Of a DNA stretch of 64,000 bases, positions 56,546 to 64,000 are shown piece by piece. Source of the DNA: Microcebus murinus (lineage: Eukaryota > Chordata > Mammalia > Primates > Cheirogaleidae); NCBI RefSeq assembly GCF_040939455.1, contig NC_134122.1, positions 34,080,001-34,144,000 on the forward strand, read 5' to 3'. A model generated the notes under the pieces. That model was not told the DNA's origin. It ran no database searches and saw only the letters and a list, made by a program, of their open reading frames with translations. The translations under genes and the position numbers were made by a program. The stretch's first letter is position 1; every line of letters begins with the position of its first letter.

Positions 56546-58080
56546 GATCAGTTGTTGCTTCTTATCTTTAGGTTTTTGTTTGAATAATGACATGCCCTGT
56601 TTAGTCTCTGAGCCAGTAGATCGGGTTTGTGGGTGAAATTCGACCACACCCTGTATGATCAGTCAGTAGATGCTATAAAAGGGTGTGCAGAACTTCTTCC
56701 CTTTCAGTAGGTGGTGCTTGCTGAGAGGAGCAGGCTACACTGTTGTTTTGGGGTCCTGTAACCAGCTCTTGTTCCTCTGGAGAGGCACTCTAGTGCCTCA
56801 GGTGCTGGGTGGTACCCTGGGACTTCCAGGTGTGTCCTTATTCTCCACCTCAGTGAGGGCTGGTCTGGGAGTGAGTCTGGGCAGAGCTAGGTTGGGTAAG
56901 CCTGCCCTGAAGCACCACAAATGCTGTTAGCAGGGGTCAAAGTTCTGTTCTCTGCTTCTGGGAAAACATGTCAGGGAGGTGCTGGAATGGCCCTACTTAG
57001 TCAGAAAGTCTGCATTTGGGGGTGAGGCTATCTGAGACATGCAGTCTGGAGCAGGCCTTGCTCCTTTCCACCTTCCCCAACTCCATGGCTTCTCCTGGGC
57101 CCCTGCCAGGAGGCCAGACCTCACACCACGGGGTCTCCCCTAACTGTGATGCAGGCTGGGAGGTTCCCTGCATAGAGTCACCGCCTAGGCTGTGCACATG
57201 GCCCCACCTTGGGAGGAGGATTGCCCTCAAGCACTCTGATCTGCCCCTGAAGGCACACACACCTTAGTAGTCTCTTTCAGAATATCCCTTCTATGTCCCG
57301 GGCAATGTGAGACCTGGGTGTAATGGATCTGGTCTGCAGGTCTGACTTCTGGGTCCTGAATTCAATTCCTGTCCCCACCAGGGAGAGGAGTGCTTGTCCT
57401 ATTTCACCCACGAGGAGCCCAAGCTGGGTTGATGTCTCTCAGCCTCAGGGTCTGCCCTGTTCTCCTGGAATCACTGGGCCAACAGCACCTGGGAGGGCTG
57501 GTGCATAGGGAGCTCACAGTTTGAGTATCCCTCAGTCAGCTGAAGGGCCTCAAAAGGGAAGGTCCCATTCCCTGGCGATGCCTCCAGCTAGTGGCTATAT
57601 TGTCTTAGTTGGCAGCCACAGATAGGGACAGGGGAGGGGAGAATATAGCAATATGGCCCCTGCCTCGTCTCTGGGGTCTGTGCACATGGAAGTGCCCCGA
57701 GGGAGTTGGGAGTCTGGTGCCGCGTCCGCTACAGGCTTACTGCTCACTGGCAGTGGCTGTCTCTGGCCTCGTGTCTGCAGCTCTCTCCAACCGCTGGGGT
57801 CTCACCAGCAGTCCTAGATGCAAGGGAGGGGAATGTTAATCACTCCACCTACCCTTGCTGTTGGTCTCCAAGCTTTTTGGGAGGTCTCTTCTTCCAGGTT
57901 TCCTCCACAATCTCCTCCTGTGAAGTCTCCTGTAGTCTCCGGTACCTCTTCCGATCTTTGTCCCATGTATGCTCATCTGCTTGCTTTTTTCTTCTAATTT
58001 CTTCTAGAAACCGTCTTTTCTGCAGAGATACTCTATCTGGTAGTGTTTCTCATCCACCATCTTGCTCCGCCTCCCCCTTA
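56546..58080 (-). promoter_or_regulatory. L1 5' UTR, decayed
   Basis: Homologous to 47859-49261. A YY1-type site (complement of CCACCATCTTGC at 58054-58065) is preserved beside the 5' end. The end abuts the target duplication directly, so it defines the canonical L1 start. Confidence 0.8.
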
Positions 58081-58089
58081 AATTAACAT

Positions 58090-60545
58090 ATTTGCTTTCC
58101 AAAGAAAGTAACCCATATAAAGTATAGAATGATCAATGCGAAGGTAGGGTAATTCCCATCCACCCTCCTAAACGTTACAAGAAATGAAATAACATATATT
58201 AGCTTCCTCTAGTGATAAAACTGCAACAAATTTCAGGGAAAAGAAAAACAGTTTAGTAGCACCATCTGCAGGCTACAGAAGAGGAAAACTCTGTGTGGCT
58301 TTTAAATGCAAAGGGTTTGTGGGAAAAGGAATAAAGATACTTAATACTCTGCTTAAAAAAATATGTAAAAATTACTAATTTTACTATTTTTGTTCTTCAC
58401 TACTCATACATTTACTTCTCAACTACTGGAATGATCTGATTAGCCACATGTTTTTATTAGGATCCCGGTTTCATCTTCATTCTGATAAATTTCTCTCCTT
58501 CTCTGCATTAATGGTTAAGAGTAATGCTCTAACTGTGAAATTCATATGGATTCCAGTAGGATGTTGATAATAGTTCACTTTATGAGACCTGAAGCATCAG
58601 GCCTGCCAGCAAGGACCATTTTATGTTAGCTCTTGTATATACTCAAAGGATTTATTGCATCATTTACTTTATTTTAGGAGGAAAAATAAAAGCAAGCATT
58701 CTTGGGTTATGTGTGTGTGTATTTAAATTTTTTTTTGTTTTGAATGAAGTTGATATATTACCTCTTAGGTTCAAACTATTCTCTGAGTCTTTTCTGTCTC
58801 TAAGATTCTGTGATTCTTTCATCAGAAAATATCTTTGGGGCATAGATGATTATTTTATAAAGGAATCTGGAAAATTTATTCTTGAATATGATGTAGTGGA
58901 AGTAGTATTTTCATTTCCAAATATCCCAGTTTTTTTTGTTTCATTTTGTTTTCTTATTGGTAAACTGGTATCATCATTTTTGGCAATCTAGAAAATTTTA
59001 TTAGATTCTTTGACTGAGTTCATTCATGGTATTAGAAGAGTTACAATTTTCTATTAGAAATAGCTTATTAAAATTAACTTAATAATTGGCCCACTTGTAT
59101 TAGTAAATTGGTGGAATTGCTGTTTTGTTCTGTTGTGCTTGTTATTGGCAAGTATTACTTGCCAATAAGGAGTTACTGGAATGGGCAGAGAATAGGCATC
59201 AATAAGATGTTAAACACTATGGGGAGCCAAACCTCATCCCCTACCCAAAAAGACTGAACATAGATTATAAAAAGTGGAACAGTTTTACTTGAACAGTGTT
59301 AATTCTTGGAGGAAAAAAAAGAATAGAGGAGTTGCATATTGAAATAGGATCCTAAATTGAAGAGGAATTCAAAGAATAAAAACATCAGTACGATTTTTAG
59401 GTACTTATTGAAACACAGCCTACCAAACTAGAGCTAGCAGTAATAATGTTTTTTTAAGTTTATGTAGCTCAATTGCTAATGATTTTTTAAGTTGCAGGAA
59501 AACAATATTTCCATTTTAAAAAAAAACTCATTTTGGCAATGTGTAAAAAAATAATTGTGTATGAAACAGTGGAGCCTTTCTCTGAAAAAATAAAGCACTA
59601 ATTCTAATACCAGTGGAGGTTTAAAATGAGACGCTGCCTTGTAGTTCTGTAGCTAATATTTTTCCCTGTTTTTCTCGCACCAGATGGCACTGTTTAGTTC
59701 TATTTCACAGTCTTGTTCTGGAACTTTCTTTGGGAGAATCTATTTTAGCCCAGACTCACCAGTGACACCTCTGTATTCTGCGTGAAGTCTTTATGAATGC
59801 TTGTAAAAGGCCATTCATTCAGAAATGAAGCTGTTTATTTGAGGTCTTGTGATTCTTTCCAGTTGCACATTTGCTGTGAGGTGAGCCTAATAAACCAGCT
59901 GATAGAAACCTACATGCTTTTTACAGAGTTCAGCCAGTATTTTGCTTGGAGAAGTTGCAGCAAATTTTCACCATTCTCACAGGCCAGTCTGATTATCTGA
60001 CACATTTTGGAATTATTTTATATGTAAAAGTGGAGCTATAATCATATAGGCACACTTGTTTTTTAAAAGTCTTGCAGAGCTTAACATATTTCCTGACAGT
60101 CTATTGAACTGTAAATTTATCAAATTAAATTATAAAAGTAAAATTTAAAGAATTTTTCCTGACTGGTCTATTCCCAAGGCTGGCTTAGAAAGTAATGGTT
60201 GAAGACCTTTGTTATCATTATGTGTGAATGGGGCTGGTTCACAACCACACTTACCTCTTTGTTGCTGATAAAAATAAAACATCTCTTTGTAAGGTGGAAT
60301 TAGCTTTACTTAATAAAAATTCCAGAGTCATATTGTAAGATTTGTCTCTGTGATCCTTTCCTTTGCTTTGCTTTCTTTTTCTTTTTCCCCCACCTCTCCC
60401 CTTCCCTCCTCCTCTTCTTTCTTTTTTCAATAATATAGAAATGGTGGTCATAAGCATGGTACAAATTTCATCAAGGCTGTTTCTCCATTTACTATCTTCT
60501 ATGAAGAACAAACAATGTACTATTTGCAAATCTTGAAGCTCCTTT
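58090..60545. other. Unique DNA
   Basis: No mobile element recognised. Includes a perfect 27-bp palindrome at 59142-59168 and a relatively GC-balanced stretch at 59640-60010 that could be conserved non-coding DNA. The pyrimidine-rich tract 60357-60427 is low complexity. The 122-codon frame at 58623-58991 is Phe/Leu-rich AT noise. Confidence 0.45.
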
Positions 60546-60560
60546 AAACTCTGCCTTTTT
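60546..60560. repeat. Target-site duplication, left copy, of truncated L1
   Basis: AAACTCTGCC followed by a T run; repeated as AAACTCTGCCATTTTT from 61179. Confidence 0.8.
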
Positions 60561-61178
60561 TAATTTTATCATATTATGGGGGTATAAATATTGTTAGGGT
60601 TACATATATTGCCCCTGCCATTTCTCCCCCCACCCCCTGCCTTACCAAAACATCAAACATGTCCTACCCCCAGGTGGTGCGCATCGCACCTATTTTATAA
60701 GTATAAATTTTTCCCCTTTTCCCCCCTCCCATCTGTCCACCACCGGATAAAAGTTGGTTTGGTTTTTCTTTTTCTGATCTTTGGGTTACATTGTATATCT
60801 TTGCCTTTCCCTAGGAAGGGTTAGAGGTATTCCTCCCCACCCCCACAATGCTCGCCACAACTCTAAGATGTGTATCTCCCCCTCCCCCAAACCCTGGTGG
60901 GCACTATCACCATTTGAGCACCATAGTTTTAATCACTCAGTACCAATTTGATGGCGAGTAGATGTGGAGCCCATTTTCTTGATCCTGTGTCACCTCATTT
61001 TGGATAACGGGCTTAAGCTTAATGCAGGATAGAGGATAGCCTAAATGGTTCTAGCTCACTGTCATTTCTTAGAATTGAGTAGTATTTCATTGTGAGCATA
61101 TACCAAATTTTAATTATCCACTCATGAATTGACGGACACTTGGGTTGTTTCCATGATCTTGCAATAGTGAATTGTGCT
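60561..61178 (-). mobile_element. 5'-truncated L1 of a distinct subfamily
   Basis: Inverted L1 3' end: 'catattatgggggtataaat' at the left and the ORF2 C-terminal codons ('gacggacacttgggttgtt' region) at the right. The 3' UTR has about 150 bp (around 60750-60900) that the other L1s here lack, plus two polypyrimidine tracts on +. Target duplications of at least 10 bp flank it. Confidence 0.85.
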
Positions 61179-61195
61179 AAACTCTGCCATTTTTT

Positions 61196-62537
61196 GAATG
61201 CTTTGGATTTGGTACTAAATGCTTTCCCCTTTGCATTTCATGGCTGTATATTCTCTTGGTGGTTTTGTGATTTGAAGAGTGGGAGAGTGGAAAACCCTCT
61301 CTAGACTGGAGCTATGAATGCACAAATGAAATCTCATTATTTCTGTTTTTTAAAAGAAGTGTTGATTGATGTATGGTGTTTTTAGCGGCCCTTCCCTTCT
61401 CTCCTCCCACACCCATCCACACACCATTGACTGGAAGACACAGAAGCTCCCAGCAAACCTCCTCCTCCTGCTGCTGGAGAGGCAGCAGAGTCAGTGTGCT
61501 GGTTTCCAGGCACACATCCTCCAGGCTAAGTCACAGCTCTTTGCAGAAGCAAGCACAAGACAGACTGCTTCCATAAATCAAGGCTAGATTTTATTAGAGT
61601 GTTTATGTAACCCCAGTTTATGTGCAATAATTCTTTGCTGTGTTGCCTAGAGTAATTCCCAAAGAGGATGTTTGTTCTTTTTCCCTGGAAATCTTCTAGC
61701 ACAGGCTTTTGTTTTGACATTCTTCCTCCCCTCACCCTCTGACTTTTTTGGAGTGTGTAAAGGGGTGTCACTAACATTTGATTGCTTTTTACTGAGTAAA
61801 TAGTACAATTCAACATAGGTTAGATTCTCTTTAACTAGATGTTAACCTAGTCTTAAAGGGGGGGAGGCAAACATTTTCCTCAAATTGATTTTTTATATTT
61901 TCAAGATTATAGGGTGGTAGGGTTAACATGTACTTAATTGTTGAGTAAATGAAATGTAACTGGGGAAAAAAACAGCCTTTGCTATTTGTGGGAGACCCTA
62001 ACCCCTCACATCCTACCCCTCAACATACCTAATGTTAGTAAGAATCAAATTTGCTACTGAGAGAGAAAATCCGGATTGGATATTTAGGGTGAAACAGACA
62101 TTTAACTGAAGAAAATGTCAGGGTAAGATGACCAGATTCAACTATTTTCCATGTAGATAACTACATAGGAAGAGAAATGTTGTCTGATGGAAATTAAGAC
62201 AATTAGACTTACTCATAACATATTTTAAAAGACATAGCTATGTGATTTTATTTTGCTGTTCTTTATTCAAACCTTGTGTTTGGCCTCACAGAGGAATTAG
62301 GTGATGAGTCTGTAGTTAAGGAAAGTGTGATCCACTCAGATACTGCCAAGTAGCACATTTCAGTTCGTAATTAATGTTTGATCATCACTGCATTTAGAAG
62401 GTATTGCACAAGTATATTCTTTTTCTTTGTAGTTTAAAGAGGATAGTTAATCCTGGGGCAAAATTTATGAAGGAATTATACAAACAGAGCCATCTTTTTA
62501 CATTTCCTTTAACTATGAAATTGCATATGTGCTTTAG
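61196..62537. other. Unique DNA
   Basis: No repeat recognised. Overlapping 67-73 codon frames at 61366-61587 occupy a GC-richer patch but have no supported start or splice context. Confidence 0.4.
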
Positions 62538-62852
62538 AACTGTGCTATTCAGTATTGTAGCTAGTAGCCACATAACGCTATTAAGCATTTGAAATACAAC
62601 TAATCCTAATTCAGATGTGCAGTAAATATAAAATACACACTGGATTTTGGAGCTTTAGCATAAAAACAAGAATCTACAGTATCTATTTATAATTTGTATT
62701 TATTACATGTTGAAATAATGAAATATCATTAAAATTAATTTTACCTTTTTTAAACCATTTTACATTTTCAAATTTGGCTGCCTGAGAAACTTAAAATTAC
62801 AAATGTGACTCACATTGTGAGTCATATTATTACTAATCAGTGCTGTTTCAAA
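62538..62852. mobile_element. hAT-like non-autonomous DNA element
   Basis: 'gaactgtgctattcagtatt', 'tagtagccacataacgcta', 'atacacactggattttggag' and 'tacatgttgaaataatg' match a common mammalian MITE from end to end. Ends are imperfect inverted repeats. No coding capacity. Confidence 0.65.
62806..62824. promoter_or_regulatory. Paired, inverted AP-1-type motifs
   Basis: TGACTCA (62806-62812) and TGAGTCA (62818-62824) are both consensus AP-1 sites separated by 5 bp, forming an interrupted palindrome inside the DNA element. Sequence match only; binding is not shown. Confidence 0.45.
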
Positions 62853-63117
62853 GTTGTGTTGTCCAGTGGAGGGAATAATGGACTAATACACTCAGTAAAG
62901 CTTTCAAAATTACACAGTTAAAGGAACATGCTATGCTTCCTAATAAAATATTAGTACTCAATATTAGTGACAATATATGAATGAATTTAGACAGATTCTT
63001 TTATAAACAGCCTCAAGATTTATGAGAAAATACTGACTAGAATATTGTCAACTAAAATATTCCTCTTTATCTGCCAAGCCTTCCTGTCAGTATCTTAACT
63101 GAGAGCTCTCTTCTAAA

Positions 63118-63345
63118 ATAGTGTAGAGGTTAAGAGTGTGTACTTCTAGGTTGGAATACTAGCTTGCCTGCTTACTGTCCTGGTACTCTGAAGCAAGTTA
63201 TTTAGCTACCCTGTGACTCAGCTTCTCCATATGTAAAATGGATACGCCTTAAAAGGTTCGGCATATTAAATAAGACAAAATGTATAAAGCACACACTGGG
63301 AGTTGCACATTTTACACAAATACTATACAAATGTTAGCTATTATA
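63118..63345 (+). repeat. MIR SINE, near full length
   Basis: Sense MIR: 'gtagaggttaagagtgtgta', 'aagcaagttatttagctacc', 'cttctccatatgtaaaatgg', 'aatgttagctattatag'. Confidence 0.8.
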
Positions 63346-64000
63346 GTACTGAATATTGATATTATTATCATAATCATCTTGTTAAAATATGTACAGCTTT
63401 ATCAGATTATTCAAACCTGCACTCTTTGCAAGCAAATGGAAGCATTGGCTTTCAGCAATTATGGTCAGATATTTTTGTTGAAACTCAGAAGCAACAGGCA
63501 ACAATTAAAACTAGGAAAGTAAACAAACAAAATGAGGAAATCATTTACTGGGACATGATTAGAACATGAAATGAAAACTTGTGGTAATTGTAGATTAAAT
63601 CAATTCAACTACTTCATGTGAATTCAGTAATACTGTATGTCTTTTTATCATGTTTCCCTGTCACAAGGTATATTGGTCAGCAATTTTGAGCCTTTGGATG
63701 CTATCTTTGTATTTGTTATATCCTGATAAAGAGATGATAACCTCATAATCCTGTGTCATAGAGTGACTATGGCATATTGTCCTAAGAATTATTTGAATTT
63801 TAGGACAATGTGTATGCATGCATTTAAATACAAGTTTAATTAGTCATTCCAATGTGTTCTTTAATAGATCTAGATAACCTGAGAGCCAGTTGGTTTTTAT
63901 TTTGCTAAATAAAAGTTGTTATATGGTTAACATCCTAAACAGTACTCTGGAACAAATCTCTTACACTGATGGGCAGTTTGGGGGTGATCTGTGATATAAG
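63346..64000. other. Unique AT-rich DNA
   Basis: No recognised repeat or coding signal. Confidence 0.45.

Larger units (their letters stand above)
51416..58080 (-). mobile_element. Full-length L1 LINE, older and broken
   Basis: A 6.67-kb minus-strand element with all parts: 3' UTR (51416-51650), ORF2 (51651-55495), ORF1 (55500-56545), 5' UTR (56546-58080). It lines up with 42708-49353 along its length but differs at many positions and by small indels, including a loss of about 45 bp near 52400 and a 19-bp gain at 51782-51800. Open ORF2 pieces remain at 52728-53381 (includes a mutated catalytic FAYGM in place of FADDM), 53946-54239, 54403-54642, 54783-55328 and 55301-55495. It is inactive. 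Confidence 0.95.

Overview
The window looks like nuclear DNA of a primate, most likely a strepsirrhine (lemur-type). It is AT-rich and crowded with eutherian repeats (MIR, L2, MaLR and hAT/Tigger remnants) and has dimeric Alu elements. Two of the Alus (25434-25770 and 27706-28043) carry the extra left-arm segment with the CTATAAATAGAAAG motif that I associate with strepsirrhine Alus. The L1 3' UTRs share a G-rich end unlike human L1. I found no host protein-coding exon, no tRNA or rRNA gene and no CRISPR array. The region reads as an intron or intergenic desert.

Layout. 1-3150: old MIR/L2/MER5 debris and unique DNA. 3169-7440: a heavily rearranged minus-strand L1. 7455-14000: mostly unique, with old L2/MIR. 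14000-16300: an L2 cut by an Alu-like monomer and a solo LTR with a 4-bp target duplication, followed by a second solo LTR. 16300-33200: unique sequence with MIRs, a MaLR LTR, a tiny L1 3' end, two young Alus, an ERVL-like LTR, a Tigger-like MITE and an old Alu. 33200-37700: mostly repeat-poor, with old L1M 3' ends. 38300-42400: L2, L1 and MIR pieces.

42708-49353 is the centrepiece: a full-length minus-strand L1 flanked by a perfect 15-bp target-site duplication. ORF2 is open for 1214 codons with endonuclease, reverse transcriptase and Cys-rich motifs, then hits one premature stop 75 codons before the expected end. ORF1 stops after 249 codons, at the RRM/C-terminal-domain border. About 90 bp of GC-rich non-L1 sequence lies between the L1 5' end and the target duplication, which suggests a 5' transduction.

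51416-58080 is a second full-length but older and broken L1 in the same orientation. It carries the same ORF1 nonsense codon. 58090-64000 is mostly unique, with a 5'-truncated L1 (60561-61178), a hAT-like element and a MIR.

No conventional gene system is present. The interest lies in retrotransposon biology: a possible 5' transduction, a shared ORF1 stop, templated insertions of nearby unique DNA into L1 copies, a very small retro-insertion, and a few palindromic or paired transcription-factor motifs. Repeat boundaries not fixed by target duplications are approximate, and family names come from recall of consensus sequences, not from a database search.
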